DNA of 64,000 nucleotides from Pseudomonadota bacterium (lineage in GTDB: Bacteria > Pseudomonadota > Alphaproteobacteria > Rhodospirillales > Magnetospirillaceae). The notes beneath the pieces are model-generated. The model saw nothing but the letters and a program-made list of their open reading frames with translations, did no database searches and had not been told where the DNA came from. The stretch's first letter is position 1. Every line of letters begins with the position of its first letter. The translations under genes were made by a program, and so were the position numbers. This document shows, piece after piece, positions 16,560 to 27,997 of this stretch. The stretch is taken from positions 210,476-274,475 of the forward strand of contig JAJZVW010000001.1 of the NCBI GenBank assembly GCA_021847015.1, given 5' to 3'.

Positions 16560-16919
16560 GATTCGCTCCTGGCCCTGGCCGCTCCCAAGCCAGACATGGT
16601 GGCGCACGACGGCCGCGTCAGCCCACCCCCTCGGCGCGCGCAACCGGCGCTCCACACACCTTCGTCGAGGACGGGACGGGATCGGCTCCCCCTTGCGGCC
16701 GGTTCCGGATCGGTCCGTGTCCGCCGCGAAAGATGGCGCGGCGCCCCTCGCCCCGAAGGAATCGAGGGCTTTGGGCGGGCCAATGCCCATGCTGCGGTTG
16801 CGTACATCGTATGGGCATGGCAAAACATCCCGCGACCGGCGCGCGCGCCAACCATCGCCGCCCGAGGCCGAGGCCGCGCGCCTTAGAGGTACGATCAACG
16901 CTCGAAGGAGTTTCCGAAG
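16560..16919 (+). other. Non-coding stretch upstream of galU
   Basis: About 360 bases without a convincing gene. The one structural feature is an inverted repeat ATGCCCAT (16783-16790) / ATGGGCAT (16811-16818) with a 20-base spacer about 100 bases before galU, possibly an operator or RNA hairpin. galU itself has GAAGGAG at 16902-16908, though 11 bases before the ATG. No clear -35/-10 pair stands out. Confidence 0.4.
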
Positions 16920-17792
16920 ATGGCTCGTCGCGTGCGTAAGGCCGTGTTCCCGGTTGGGGGCATGGGCACCCGCTTCCTGCCGGCCACCAAGGCGATGCCC
17001 AAGGAAATGCTGCCGGTGGTGGACAAGCCGCTGATCCAGTACGCGGTCGAGGAAGCGGCCGCCGCGGGCATCGAGCATTTCATCTTCGTCACCGGCCGGG
17101 GCAAGAACGCCATCGAGGACCATTTCGACCACGCCCCCGACCTCGAACGCACGCTCATGGATCGGGGCAAGTTCGATCTGGTGGAGGCGGTCACGAGCTG
17201 GATGCCCAAATCGGGTCAGATATCCTACACGCGCCAGCAGGAACCCCTGGGCCTCGGTCACGCGGTCTGGTGCGCCCGCGATCTCGTCGATGAGGAGCCG
17301 TTCGCCGTGCTGCTGCCCGACGACCTCATCCTCGCCAAGACCCCCGCCCTGAAACAGATGGTCGCCGTCCACATGGAAGTGGGCGGCCATGTGGTGGCGG
17401 TGTCGGACGTGCCCCGCGAACACACGCGGCGCTACGGCATCCTCGACGTCGAATTCGACAACGGCCGCCTCGCCAAGGCCAAGGGGCTGGTCGAAAAGCC
17501 GGCCCCCGAGGTGGCGCCCTCGACCCTGTCGATCATCGGCCGCTACATCCTTCATCCGGCGCTCTTCGACCATCTCGACCGGATGGAAAAGGGCGCCGGC
17601 GGGGAAATCCAGCTCACAGACGCCATTTCCGGCACCATCGGCATGGTGCCGTTCCACGGCTTGCGGTTCGAAGGAAAGCGTTTCGATTGCGGCGACAAGG
17701 TCGGCTGGCTGGAAGCCAACGTCGCCTTCGCCCTCGAACGCGAGGACATCGGCGCGGCTGCGCGGGAAGCCTTGCGGCAATTCCAGTTCTGA
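16920..17792 (+). CDS. galU: GalU, UTP-glucose-1-phosphate uridylyltransferase
   Basis: 290 residues, normal size. It makes UDP-glucose from UTP and glucose-1-phosphate for polysaccharide and glycolipid synthesis. The nucleotide-binding N-terminus (VFPVGGMGTRFLPATKAMPKE) and the KPLIQYAVEEA, GLGHAVWCARDLV and LLPDDLIL segments are diagnostic, as is VEKPAPEVAPS. The product feeds directly into Ugd, encoded 32 bases downstream, and glucose-1-phosphate can be supplied by the phosphoglucomutase encoded 3.2 kb away. The three genes therefore cover glucose-6-phosphate to UDP-glucuronate. Confidence 0.97.
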   Translation: MARRVRKAVFPVGGMGTRFLPATKAMPKEMLPVVDKPLIQYAVEEAAAAGIEHFIFVTGRGKNAIEDHFDHAPDLERTLMDRGKFDLVEAVTSWMPKSGQISYTRQQEPLGLGHAVWCARDLVDEEPFAVLLPDDLILAKTPALKQMVAVHMEVGGHVVAVSDVPREHTRRYGILDVEFDNGRLAKAKGLVEKPAPEVAPSTLSIIGRYILHPALFDHLDRMEKGAGGEIQLTDAISGTIGMVPFHGLRFEGKRFDCGDKVGWLEANVAFALEREDIGAAAREALRQFQF

Positions 17793-17823
17793 GCCGGCGC
17801 ATCTCAATCGGAAAGGACATCCC

Positions 17824-19128
17824 ATGCGTATCGCGATGATCGGCACAGGCTATGTCGGCTTGGTGTCCGGAACCTGTTTCTCGGAATTCGGCATCACGGT
17901 GACCTGCGTCGACAAGGATGAGCGCAAGATCGATCTGCTCGAACAGAACGTCATGCCCATCTACGAGCCGGGCCTCGATGAAATGGTGGCGAGCAACGTC
18001 AAGGCCGGACGACTGTCCTTCACCACCGACCTGAAAAAGGCGGTCAAGGCGGCCGATGCCGTGTTCATCGCCGTCGGCACCCCGTCGCGCCGCGGCGACG
18101 GCTATGCCGATCTTTCCTACGTCTACGCCGCCGCCGAGGAAATCGCCGATTCCCTCGACGGCTACACGGTCATCGTCAACAAGTCGACCGTTCCCGTCGG
18201 CACCGGCGACGAGGTCGAGAAGATCATCCGCGCACGCCGCCCCGATGCCGATTTCGACGTGGTGTCGAACCCCGAGTTCCTGCGCGAAGGGTCGGCCATC
18301 AACGACTTCATGCGGCCCGATCGCGTCGTGATCGGCACCGGTTCCGAACGCGCCCGCTCCGTGATGAAGCAGCTCTACCGGGTTCTGTACCTGATCGAGA
18401 CGCCCATCGTCTTCACGTCGCGGCGCACGTCCGAACTGATCAAGTACGCCGGCAACACCTTCCTGGCCGCCAAGATCACGTTCATCAACGAGATCGCCGA
18501 TCTGTGCGAGAAGGTCGGAGCCGACGTTCACGACGTGGCCAAGGGCATCGGCCTGGACGGACGCATCGGCAAGAAGTTCCTGCACCCTGGCCCGGGCTAC
18601 GGCGGCTCGTGCTTCCCCAAGGATACGCTGGCCCTGGTACGGACCGCGCGCGATTACGGAACCCCCTTGCGGATCGTCGAGACCGTGGTGGCCGTCAACG
18701 ACGAACGCAAGCGCAAGATGGCCGGCAAGATCATCGAGGCGTGCGGCGGCAGCGTGAAGGGCAAGACCGTCGCCGTGTTGGGCCTGACCTTCAAGCCCAA
18801 TACCGACGACATGCGCGACAGCCCGTCGCTGGACATCGTCCCGGCCCTGATCGAGGCCGGCGCCGTGGTTCGCGCCTTCGACCCCGAGGGCATGGCCGAG
18901 GCCAAGGCATTGTTGCCGGACATCCAGTACTGCGACGACGCCTATGCCACCATGGACGGGGCCGATTGCGTGGCCATGGTCACCGAATGGAACGAGTTCC
19001 GCGCTCTCGACCTGGGCCGGATGAAATCCTTGCTTAAGGCTCCGACGATGGTCGACCTGCGCAACATCTACGACCCCGGAATGATGCGTGACGCCGGCTT
19101 CACCTACATCTGCGTCGGCCGCCCCTGA
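17824..19128 (+). CDS. ugd: UDP-glucose 6-dehydrogenase
   Basis: 434 residues. It oxidises UDP-glucose twice with NAD to give UDP-glucuronate, a precursor of capsule, LPS and exopolysaccharide sugars. The Rossmann motif is GTGYVGLVSGTCFSEFG. The catalytic cysteine lies in GPGYGGSCFPKD, the central-domain Lys in ELIKYAGNTFLA, and the C-terminal UDP-binding domain has LGLTFKPNTDDMRDSPS. Co-directional with galU (32 bases apart) and followed by a strong hairpin, so galU-ugd look like a two-gene unit. Confidence 0.97.
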   Translation: MRIAMIGTGYVGLVSGTCFSEFGITVTCVDKDERKIDLLEQNVMPIYEPGLDEMVASNVKAGRLSFTTDLKKAVKAADAVFIAVGTPSRRGDGYADLSYVYAAAEEIADSLDGYTVIVNKSTVPVGTGDEVEKIIRARRPDADFDVVSNPEFLREGSAINDFMRPDRVVIGTGSERARSVMKQLYRVLYLIETPIVFTSRRTSELIKYAGNTFLAAKITFINEIADLCEKVGADVHDVAKGIGLDGRIGKKFLHPGPGYGGSCFPKDTLALVRTARDYGTPLRIVETVVAVNDERKRKMAGKIIEACGGSVKGKTVAVLGLTFKPNTDDMRDSPSLDIVPALIEAGAVVRAFDPEGMAEAKALLPDIQYCDDAYATMDGADCVAMVTEWNEFRALDLGRMKSLLKAPTMVDLRNIYDPGMMRDAGFTYICVGRP

Positions 19129-19137
19129 ACGCTTCCC

Positions 19138-19167
19138 CCCCCCGGGCACGTCATCGCGCCCGGGGGG
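19138..19167 (+). terminator. Hairpin after ugd
   Basis: CCCCCCGGGC (19138-19147) pairs perfectly with GCCCGGGGGG (19158-19167) across a 10-base loop, starting 9 bases after the ugd stop. No T-run follows (CCTTGCC). It probably limits read-through into the next gene, whose ATG is 18 bases away. Confidence 0.55.
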
Positions 19168-19185
19168 CCTTGCCGGAACGCCCCG

Positions 19186-20049
19186 ATGACGAAAGCGCTG
19201 CTCGCCATCCTTCTGTCTTTCGCCGCGTGCGCCGCTCCCGCGAGCGCCCAGGGCTTGGACAAGGCTTGGGAGGCGCGCGGGTTCGCCAATCCCGAATCCG
19301 TCCTGTGGGATCGGGATCGGAAGGTGCTTTACGTCTCCAACGTCAACGGAACGCCCCAGGACAAGGACGGCAACGGCTACGTCTCCGAGCTTTCGTCCGA
19401 TGGCCGGATCTTGTCGCTCAAATGGGCCACCGGACTGGACGGGCCCAAGGGAATGGCGGTCAGCCACGGGCGGCTCTTCATCGCCGACATCGATCGCCTC
19501 GCGGTGGTCGACACGGCGACCGGCAAGACGATCGGCAGCTATGCCGCCGTCGGCGCGAAATTCCTCAGCGACGTGACCGCCGACGGCGACGGCAACGTCT
19601 ACGTTTCGGATATGCTGGGCAACACCATCTGGAGGCTGAGCGGCAACGTGTTCGAAAAATGGCTTTCGAGCCCCGACCTCCAGTCGCCCAACGGATTGAA
19701 GGCGGAACCCGGGCGGCTGATCGTCGCCTCGTGGGGCGGCGCCGCGGACCGCGGGGTGTCCACCAAGACGCCAGGGTCGCTGAAGGAAGTGGACTACCGC
19801 GACAAGCGCATCCATGCCATCACCGGCAACCTTGGGAATCTCGACGGCGTCGAAAGCGACGGCCCGCGGGGATATCTGGTATCCGATTACGTCAAAGGGG
19901 TGGTGTTCCGCATCGATGCCAGGGGGAAGGCGAAAGTGGTCCTGCGTCTCGGGCAAGGGTCCGCCGACATCGGCAGCATCCCCGAGCAGCACCTTCTGCT
20001 GGTGCCGATGATGATGGATGGCACGGTGGCCGCTTATCGTCTGCCCTGA
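19186..20049 (+). CDS. Secreted SMP-30/gluconolactonase-like beta-propeller
   Basis: 287 residues. A Sec signal peptide (MTKALLAILLSFAACAAPASAQG) is followed by beta-propeller repeats of the SMP-30/NHL type: PESVLWDRDRKVLYVSNV, GPKGMAVSHGRLFIADI, LSDVTADGDGNVYVSDMLG, SPNGLKAEPGRLIVASWG and LDGVESDGPRGYLVSDYVKG. The repeated D-G-x-x-Y/L-x-V/A-S-D pattern marks the propeller blades and likely metal site. The natural substrate is unknown; such proteins may be lactonases or simple periplasmic binding propellers. The cysteine in the signal (FAAC) could be a lipobox, but the following AAPASAQ favours signal peptidase I. It lies between ugd and pgm. Confidence 0.8.
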   Translation: MTKALLAILLSFAACAAPASAQGLDKAWEARGFANPESVLWDRDRKVLYVSNVNGTPQDKDGNGYVSELSSDGRILSLKWATGLDGPKGMAVSHGRLFIADIDRLAVVDTATGKTIGSYAAVGAKFLSDVTADGDGNVYVSDMLGNTIWRLSGNVFEKWLSSPDLQSPNGLKAEPGRLIVASWGGAADRGVSTKTPGSLKEVDYRDKRIHAITGNLGNLDGVESDGPRGYLVSDYVKGVVFRIDARGKAKVVLRLGQGSADIGSIPEQHLLLVPMMMDGTVAAYRLP

Positions 20050-20103
20050 CGGGAACGAGCCCTTTCCGATCGCGGTGGGCCTTCCCGTTTGCCCCCGCAG
20101 TGA

Positions 20104-21780
<1,677 letters not shown>

Positions 21781-21913
21781 GAACGGCGGTCGCGGCCGCG
21801 CTCCCGCGTGGAATGCGGACGAGGGCCGCGGTCGGCGCCGTTTTGCCCGATCGATATCGCCACCTGAAAACCAGCGGGTTCTTCCCCATCTTGACGGGGA
21901 GGAGGGATTGCCG

Positions 21914-22204
21914 ATGCCGGGGTCCAAGGACGAATCGGCCGTGCGGCGGGCCGTGACAGCCGCCATCCGCCGGCGCGCCCACGAAATCTGGGAGGCGGAA
22001 GGCAAACCCGAGGGCAAGGATGAGGAGCACTGGGCACGGGCGCGGGCGGAAATCGAACGCGCGTTTCGCCGGCACACGGCGAAGGCCGGCGACTATGAGC
22101 ACCGCTGGAACCCGCCGCTCGAAATCCAGGAAGCCCTCACTCCGGGCGAGAGCCGGGAGCCCGACGGCCTGAAGTGGGCCAAATCCCAGCGCCCCAAATC
22201 CTGA
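21914..22204 (+). CDS. DUF2934 domain protein
   Basis: 96 residues. The central part IRRRAHEIWEAEGKPEGKDEEHWARARAEIE is the hallmark of DUF2934, a short helical motif found in many proteobacterial proteins, of unknown function. The start has GGAGG about nine bases upstream. Very charged (Glu, Arg, Lys) and soluble. A MITE-like element is inserted 17 bases after its stop. Confidence 0.8.
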   Translation: MPGSKDESAVRRAVTAAIRRRAHEIWEAEGKPEGKDEEHWARARAEIERAFRRHTAKAGDYEHRWNPPLEIQEALTPGESREPDGLKWAKSQRPKS

Positions 22205-22232
22205 ATTGGCGCGCAGTCCTCTGTCTCGTCTT

Positions 22233-22374
22233 CAGCGGTTCTCATTATGCATTTTTCGCTGTCATCCCGAGCCGACGGCGAGGGATCTTTCCGGCACTTT
22301 CGCGTGAAAGATCCCTCAGTCGCTCCGCTCCCTCGGGATGACAACATGCCCTGATGCCGCATAATGAGAACCGC
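22233..22374. mobile_element. MITE-like palindromic element, copy 1
   Basis: About 142 bases, non-coding. Perfect 16-base terminal inverted repeats GCGGTTCTCATTATGC (22235-22250) and its complement (22359-22374). Inside is a second arm pair GTCATCCCGAG (22261-22271) / CTCGGGATGAC (22332-22342), and inside that AGGGATCTTT / AAAGATCCCT. The element is flanked by the direct repeat CTGTCTCGTCTT (22221-22232 and 22374-22385), which looks like a target-site duplication of 11-12 bases. Nearly the same sequence occurs at 40639-40779. No transposase is encoded, so mobility would be in trans. Confidence 0.85.
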
Positions 22375-22477
22375 TGTCTCGTCTTGCCGGGACTTGACCG
22401 GCGAGACCCATGCCGCTTTCATGGCGCCGCCCGCGGCCGATGGGCCGGGCGCCGTGAAAGGGCGGAAAGGTCGAGGG

Positions 22478-22969
22478 ATGCGCCTGTTTTTTTTCGGGAC
22501 GCTGATGGACCCGGAGGTGCGCGAGATCGTCATGGGCAGGGCGCTGCCGGCCGATGCGATCGAGACCGGCGTCGCCCAGGGCTTCCGCCGCGTGTTCGTG
22601 GCCGGCCGGCATTATCCCATGCTTCTCCCCCATGCCTCGGGATGGGTGGAGGGAACCTTGGTGAGCGGCCTCGACGCCGAGACCGTTCACCGTTTGCAGG
22701 TCTATGAGGGCTGGGAATACGCCCTCCATCCGATCCAGGTCCGCACCGGAAGCGGTCAGACGGTGATGGCGCACGTTTTCCTTTGCCCGCCCCATATCGA
22801 ACCGGACCGGCGCGAATGGCGCCTCGACCAGTGGCAGCTCCGCCATAAACGGCCATTCCTGAGGAAGGCGCGCGCCCTGATGGAACGCGCGAGCCGCGGA
22901 TCGCTGCCCGCCGCCACCGGCCAGCGGCCGAGACCGGCGCTGGCACCAAGAACCATCGGGAAAAAATGA
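22478..22969 (+). CDS. Gamma-glutamylcyclotransferase-fold (GGCT/AIG2-like) protein
   Basis: 163 residues from the ATG at 22478; an upstream in-frame ATG at 22364 lies inside the repeat element and is rejected. The N-terminus FFFGTLMDPEVREIVMGR corresponds to the (Y/F)G(S/T)L substrate-binding loop of the GGCT fold. The following barrel strands (GFRRVFVAGRHYPMLLP, GWVEGTLVSGLDAETVHRLQ, YEGWEY) fit too, with a likely catalytic Glu in YEGWEY. Enzymes of this fold cleave gamma-glutamyl amines or glutathione. A basic, Pro-rich tail (RASRGSLPAATGQRPRPA) is an oddity. Substrate cannot be predicted. Confidence 0.8.
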   Translation: MRLFFFGTLMDPEVREIVMGRALPADAIETGVAQGFRRVFVAGRHYPMLLPHASGWVEGTLVSGLDAETVHRLQVYEGWEYALHPIQVRTGSGQTVMAHVFLCPPHIEPDRREWRLDQWQLRHKRPFLRKARALMERASRGSLPAATGQRPRPALAPRTIGKK

Positions 22970-22984
22970 TGCGCCGCCCGTCGG

Positions 22985-24280
22985 TCACACGTTGGGCTGA
23001 ACGACGCGGCATTCCTTCCTGGACTTGGCCAGCTTGCGACACGCGGCGCGGGCCTGATCCTCGGTGAAACCGGTAAGGCGGGCGCGGTAAACCCGCTGTT
23101 TTCCGAGCTTGCCCTTGTCCACGGAGATGCTCGCCCGGGCGATGAGGCCCCCGAGTTTCTTTGCCGCCGAAGCCGCGGCGTGATGGGCCGGCTTGTACCC
23201 TTCGAACGCCCCGACCTGGATGGCCCAGGACACCGGTTCGTTATCCCCCATCGCCGTTTCACGGGGCGTCGCCTTCGCCGCCTTGCCCTTGGCGACCTTG
23301 GCGTGCTTCTTGGCCTGTTTGGACGCCTTGACCACCGCTGGCGGCTTGGGCTCCTCCTCGTCGGCATTCGCCAACTGGGTATCGCCGACGCCGATCCGGG
23401 CGAAGCCCCGATCGAGAAGCTCCATCATCCGGCGATCGCGCCAGCTGGCCGTGTCGCCCCCGAACACCACCCCCACCAGCCGATGACCGTCCCGCACCGC
23501 GGACGAAACCAGGTTGAAGCCCGAGGCGTTGATGTAGCCGGTCTTGATGCCGTCGGCGCCGGGATAGTTGAGGACGACGCGATTATGGGTCGAGATGATT
23601 TGGCCGCGCCAATTGAACTGGCGGGTCGCGAAATAGTGGTAATAGTGGCTGTGGTTCCGGACCAGCGCCCGCGCGAGAATCGCTTGGTCGCGCGGCGTCG
23701 TCATCTGGCCGCTGTTGGGCAGGCCGGACGCGTTCCGGTATGTGGTCGCGGTCATGCCGAGCGCGTGCGCCTTGCGCGTCATCATCGCCGCAAAGGCGGA
23801 CTCGGAGCCACCCAGCGCCTCGGCGATGGTCACGGCGACATCGTTGGCCGACTTCGTGACAAGCGCCAGCACGGCGTCTTCGACCGAAATGTGGTCGCCG
23901 GGCCGCAAGGCGAGCTTCGAGGGCGCCTGCGCCGCCGCATGCGCGGACACCGGCAACGGCGTATCGAGGCCGATCTTCCCCTGATCGAGCGCATCGAACA
24001 GGAGATAGAGGGTCATCATCTTGGTCAGAGATGCCGGGTAGCTGGGACGGTCCGGATTATAGGCGCTCAGCACCTTGCCGGTGTCGGCATCGACGATGAT
24101 CGACGCGTAACGGGATTCGGCGGCGGTGGCGTCTGCCGGCCACAGAGCTGGGGCCATCACCGCCAGCGCTACGATCCACGCAACGACGACTTTCCTGATG
24201 GCGTAGACACGACGGGCCGGGCTCAATTTCTCGACCTTCCGTTGCGCTTGAGGACTCGTTTCAAAATGTCCCGAAACCAT
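22985..24280 (-). CDS. D-alanyl-D-alanine carboxypeptidase (PBP5/6 type) with SPOR domain
   Basis: About 431 residues. It trims the terminal D-Ala of peptidoglycan pentapeptides in the periplasm. A signal/anchor helix (VVVAWIVALAVMAPALWP) precedes the penicillin-binding domain. All three active-site motifs are present: S84-L-T-K87, S144-A-N146 and K246-T-G248. After a Lys-rich linker (KASKQAKKHAKVAKGKAAKA) a C-terminal SPOR domain (SWAIQVGAFEGY ... RVYRARLTGFTEDQARAACR) should bind denuded glycan at the division septum. The start at 24280 is a choice; in-frame codons further upstream would add a non-hydrophobic tail. Carboxypeptidase plus SPOR is common in alphaproteobacteria. Confidence 0.92.
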   Translation of the reverse strand: MVSGHFETSPQAQRKVEKLSPARRVYAIRKVVVAWIVALAVMAPALWPADATAAESRYASIIVDADTGKVLSAYNPDRPSYPASLTKMMTLYLLFDALDQGKIGLDTPLPVSAHAAAQAPSKLALRPGDHISVEDAVLALVTKSANDVAVTIAEALGGSESAFAAMMTRKAHALGMTATTYRNASGLPNSGQMTTPRDQAILARALVRNHSHYYHYFATRQFNWRGQIISTHNRVVLNYPGADGIKTGYINASGFNLVSSAVRDGHRLVGVVFGGDTASWRDRRMMELLDRGFARIGVGDTQLANADEEEPKPPAVVKASKQAKKHAKVAKGKAAKATPRETAMGDNEPVSWAIQVGAFEGYKPAHHAAASAAKKLGGLIARASISVDKGKLGKQRVYRARLTGFTEDQARAACRKLAKSRKECRVVQPNV

Positions 24281-24487
24281 AAAAAATTTGGGAATCCCTG
24301 TCCAGCATGCCCAAGCGGAGTGGGTGACTTTTCCGTGTGAAGCCTTGTCGGATACGGTGCGGCCAATGGCCATCGCCTCGGCCCATGAGTCTAGGGGCGC
24401 GCCTATTGCGTTGAAAAACACTTGTGCTTGACGCGGTCGCCATCCTGATCATAGGTCGATACGTTTCACCCCTATTCCTTATGGTCG

Positions 24488-25174
24488 ATGCGTCACGTCA
24501 TGCCCGCGCCCCTCGTCCGCACAGTAATGCCGATTGCGGCCGCTATCGCGCTCTCGGCCTGTTCCTACTCCGGCGGAGATATCGGCAACCCTTTGGTTAG
24601 GAAGGTCGAATGGCAATCCTACGTCGAGGGCAGCGACATCCGCCGGACATGCGGGCCCGGCGCTCCCGACCGCTATCGGCTGGTGTACAACGCCATCTAC
24701 GACGAACAGCTGCGGATGTACGAGACCGATGCGGTACGCCGTCTGCTTAAGATTCGGGTAACCCATCCGGGCAGCGCGTCCTACCTGACGGCCGGCGATC
24801 CCCTCGGCCCGTGGCAGGCGGCGGAGACGACGATCCAGCTCGACAGCAGCACCTTCGACCGGCTTGTGATGGCCCTGGACACGAGCGGCCTTACGGCCCC
24901 TCCGCCGGTTGGATTACAGCTTCCGTCGCGCAGCTATTTCTGGACGGCGGCCTTCTGCAAGGATGGGCGCTATGGCTTCACGGCCTGGAAATATCCCTCC
25001 GCCGCCTTCCGACGCATCACCTTCGACACGATCCTGTTCGCGAACGACCCCACCGGAATCGCGGTGGCGAAGGCCGGGCCCGTCCCCTACGACCCGGTCT
25101 GGGAGATGGAGAACCGGGGAGGAGCCGAGCTTTCCTTCACCCTGGCGGTCGGAGAAAACGGGCTCATGCACTGA
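24488..25174 (+). CDS. Putative lipoprotein of unknown function
   Basis: 228 residues. The signal peptide ends in the lipobox LSAC, so it should be lipid-anchored in the outer or inner membrane. The mature part has aromatic-rich beta segments (RYRLVYNAIYDEQLRMYET, SRSYFWTAAFCKDGRYGFTA, FRRITFDTILFANDPTG) and one further Cys pair candidate (RRTCGPG and AFCKDG) that could form a disulfide. I recognise no family. A GC hairpin follows 7 bases after the stop. It sits upstream of clpS with about 160 bases between. Confidence 0.75.
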   Translation: MRHVMPAPLVRTVMPIAAAIALSACSYSGGDIGNPLVRKVEWQSYVEGSDIRRTCGPGAPDRYRLVYNAIYDEQLRMYETDAVRRLLKIRVTHPGSASYLTAGDPLGPWQAAETTIQLDSSTFDRLVMALDTSGLTAPPPVGLQLPSRSYFWTAAFCKDGRYGFTAWKYPSAAFRRITFDTILFANDPTGIAVAKAGPVPYDPVWEMENRGGAELSFTLAVGENGLMH

Positions 25175-25181
25175 GGCGGCC

Positions 25182-25201
25182 GCGCGGGCTCCCGCCCGCG
25201 C
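25182..25201 (+). terminator. Hairpin after the lipoprotein gene
   Basis: GCGCGGGC (25182-25189), four-base loop, GCCCGCGC (25194-25201), then CTTTGG. It is a compact perfect stem located just after the stop codon, likely ending the lipoprotein transcript before the clpS promoter region. Confidence 0.5.
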
Positions 25202-25337
25202 CTTTGGCTCGACCCCCACGCCGTCGTTCCGCTCTGACGCCTTGCGCCTTCGATCCTGTGACAAGGGCCTTTTCGCCCGAGCCGCGCACCCAATATGATA
25301 GGCGTGTATCGAGGGCAACACCCGTGCATGCGAAGCA

Positions 25338-25670
25338 ATGAGCGACGATAACGACGACAAGCGCAACGACGATGGCAACCAGACCGGAGTGGTCATCAAG
25401 ACCCGTCCGAAGACCAAGAAGCCGTCGATGTACAAGGTTCTGATGCTGAACGACGACTACACCCCCATGGAGTTCGTCGTTCACGTCCTCGAACGCTTCT
25501 TCAACAAATCCCGCGAGGAGGCGACGCGCATCATGCTGCACGTTCATACCCGCGGTGTGGGGATTTGCGGCGTATACACATACGAGGTGGCGGAAACGAA
25601 GGTAACCCAGGTGATGGACCTGGCACGCCAGAATCAGCATCCGCTGCAATGCACCATCGAAAAGGAATAG
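25338..25670 (+). CDS. clpS: ClpS, N-end rule adaptor for ClpAP
   Basis: 110 residues. ClpS binds proteins with bulky hydrophobic N-termini and hands them to ClpA. The flexible charged N-terminus is followed by the core: [20 protein letters not shown] (the NDD and TPME substrate-pocket residues), [20 protein letters not shown] and [17 protein letters not shown]. It is 21 bases upstream of clpA, the usual operon. Some alphaproteobacteria carry a second ClpS elsewhere; this one is the clpA-linked copy. Confidence 0.97.
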   Translation: MSDDNDDKRNDDGNQTGVVIKTRPKTKKPSMYKVLMLNDDYTPMEFVVHVLERFFNKSREEATRIMLHVHTRGVGICGVYTYEVAETKVTQVMDLARQNQHPLQCTIEKE

Positions 25671-25691
25671 CCCCGGAAGGAACCCCCCCCG

Positions 25692-27986
25692 ATGCTGTCG
25701 CGAAACTTGGAGCAGAGCCTTCACCGAGCCCTGGCTTATGCTTCCGAACGCCGCCACGAGTACGCGACGCTGGAACATTTGCTCTTGGCGCTTACCGAGG
25801 ATCAGGACGCCGTCGCGGTCCTGCGCGCCTGCAACGTCGACACCGATCGGCTGCGCCGCGACCTGACCGAATTCGTCGATAACAACCTTGCCGACCTTGT
25901 CTCCCCCCGCGGCACCGACCCCAAGCCGACGGCAGGCTTCCAGCGCGTGGTGCAGCGGGCTGCGATCCATGTGCAATCGTCGGGACGCGAGGAGGTGACC
26001 GGGGCGAACGTGGTCGTCGCGCTGTTCTCGGAGCGTGAAAGCCACGCCGTCTACTTCCTGCAATTGCAGGACATGACGCGCCTCGACGCCGTCAATTACA
26101 TCAGCCACGGGGTCGCCAAAGCCCCTGGCCGCAGCCAATCCCGCCCGGTCCACGGCGCGGATGAGGATTCCGGAGCAGAGAAGGTCGTGAAGAAGGGCCA
26201 GGACGCTCTCAACGCCTACTGCGTCAATCTCAATAAGAAAGCCATGCAGGGCAAGATCGACCCGCTGATCGGGCGCGATCTGGAAATCGAACGCACGATC
26301 CAGATCCTGTGCCGGAGGTCGAAGAACAACCCGCTCTACATCGGCGACCCCGGCGTCGGCAAGACCGCCATCGCCGAGGGCCTGGCGCGCCGCATCGTCA
26401 AGGGCGAAGTGCCGGATGTGCTGCGCAACGCCACCATCTTCTCGCTCGACATGGGCTCGCTGCTGGCCGGCACCCGCTATCGCGGCGATTTCGAGGAGCG
26501 GCTGAAAGCGGTCGTCTCCGAACTGGAGAATTACGAGGGCGCCGTCCTCTTCATCGACGAGATCCATACCGTGATCGGCGCGGGCGCCACCTCGGGCGGG
26601 TCGATGGACGCGTCGAATCTGCTCAAGCCGGCGCTGGCCTCGGGCGCGCTGCGCTGCATCGGCTCGACCACCTACAAGGAATACCGCAACTATTTCGAGA
26701 AGGACCGCGCGCTGGTGCGGCGCTTCCAGAAGATCGACATCAACGAGCCGACCATCGAGGATTCGGTCAAGATCCTCAACGGCCTGAAGCCCTATTACGA
26801 GAACCACCACAAGGTGCGCTACTCCCCCGATTCGCTCAAGGCTGCGGTGGAACTGGCGGCAAAATACATCACCGACCGCAAGCTGCCCGACAAGGCCATC
26901 GACGTGATCGACGAGGTCGGCGCCGCCCGCATGCTGCTGCCGGAATCCAAGCGGCGCAAGACGGTGACGGTGCGCGACATCGAGGAGATCGTGGCCAAGA
27001 TCGCCCGCATCCCCCCCAAGAGCGTGTCGGTCAACGACATGGAGGCGCTGAAGAACCTCGACCGCGACCTCAAGACCATGGTGTTCGGCCAGGATCGCGC
27101 CATCGAGGCCCTGGCCTCGGCGATCAAGCTGGCCCGCGCCGGCCTGCGCGAGCCGGAGAAGCCCATCGGCAGCTACCTGTTCTCGGGGCCGACCGGCGTC
27201 GGCAAGACCGAGGTGGCCCGCCAATTGGCCCGCGTCATGGGGATCGAGCTGACCCGCTTCGACATGTCCGAATACATGGAGCGGCATTCGGTGTCTCGGC
27301 TGATCGGCGCGCCCCCGGGCTATGTCGGCTTCGACCAGGGCGGGTTGTTGACCGACGCCATCGACCAGCATCCCCATTGCGTGCTGCTGCTGGATGAAAT
27401 CGAAAAGGCCCATCCGGACCTGTTCAACATCCTGTTGCAGGTCATGGATCACGGCCGCCTCACCGATCACAACGGCAAGACGGTGGATTTCCGCAACGTC
27501 ATCCTGATCATGACCACCAACGCCGGGGCGGCCGACCTGGCCAAGCCGGCCATAGGCTTCGCGCGCGAGATCCGCGAAGGCGACGACCAGGAAGCGATCA
27601 ACCGCATGTTCTCGCCGGAATTCCGCAACCGCCTCGATGCCGTCATCCCCTTCTCGGGACTGCCGCCGGAGATCGTGGCCCAGGTGGTCGACAAGTTCGT
27701 GATGCAGCTGGAGACCCAGTTGGGCGACCGCGACGTCAGCATCGAACTCAGCGAGTCGGCGCGCGGCTGGTTGGCGAAGAAGGGCTATGACCCGCAATTC
27801 GGCGCCCGTCCGCTCGCCCGCATCATCCAGGAACACATCAAAAAGCCCCTGGCCGAGGAGCTGCTGTTCGGCAAGCTGGCCAAGGGGGGCATCGTCAAGG
27901 TCGATGTCGGTCCCGATGGCAAGCTCGTCTTCGAGATCACCGAAGGCAGCGGCAAGGACGAGAAGATGGCCGAACTCGTGGAATGA
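25692..27986 (+). CDS. clpA: ClpA, ATPase subunit of ClpAP protease
   Basis: 764 residues, the standard ClpA length. The N-domain ([20 protein letters not shown]) binds ClpS. The first AAA+ domain has Walker A GDPGVGKT, Walker B LFIDEIH and the [18 protein letters not shown] segment; the second has GPTGVGKT and [12 protein letters not shown]. The [20 protein letters not shown] pore segment is present, and the C-terminal region includes [20 protein letters not shown]. The unfoldase threads substrates into ClpP. clpP is not in the window. A GC-rich hairpin follows the stop. Confidence 0.98.
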   Translation: MLSRNLEQSLHRALAYASERRHEYATLEHLLLALTEDQDAVAVLRACNVDTDRLRRDLTEFVDNNLADLVSPRGTDPKPTAGFQRVVQRAAIHVQSSGREEVTGANVVVALFSERESHAVYFLQLQDMTRLDAVNYISHGVAKAPGRSQSRPVHGADEDSGAEKVVKKGQDALNAYCVNLNKKAMQGKIDPLIGRDLEIERTIQILCRRSKNNPLYIGDPGVGKTAIAEGLARRIVKGEVPDVLRNATIFSLDMGSLLAGTRYRGDFEERLKAVVSELENYEGAVLFIDEIHTVIGAGATSGGSMDASNLLKPALASGALRCIGSTTYKEYRNYFEKDRALVRRFQKIDINEPTIEDSVKILNGLKPYYENHHKVRYSPDSLKAAVELAAKYITDRKLPDKAIDVIDEVGAARMLLPESKRRKTVTVRDIEEIVAKIARIPPKSVSVNDMEALKNLDRDLKTMVFGQDRAIEALASAIKLARAGLREPEKPIGSYLFSGPTGVGKTEVARQLARVMGIELTRFDMSEYMERHSVSRLIGAPPGYVGFDQGGLLTDAIDQHPHCVLLLDEIEKAHPDLFNILLQVMDHGRLTDHNGKTVDFRNVILIMTTNAGAADLAKPAIGFAREIREGDDQEAINRMFSPEFRNRLDAVIPFSGLPPEIVAQVVDKFVMQLETQLGDRDVSIELSESARGWLAKKGYDPQFGARPLARIIQEHIKKPLAEELLFGKLAKGGIVKVDVGPDGKLVFEITEGSGKDEKMAELVE

Positions 27987-27997
27987 GCGGCGCTGTC

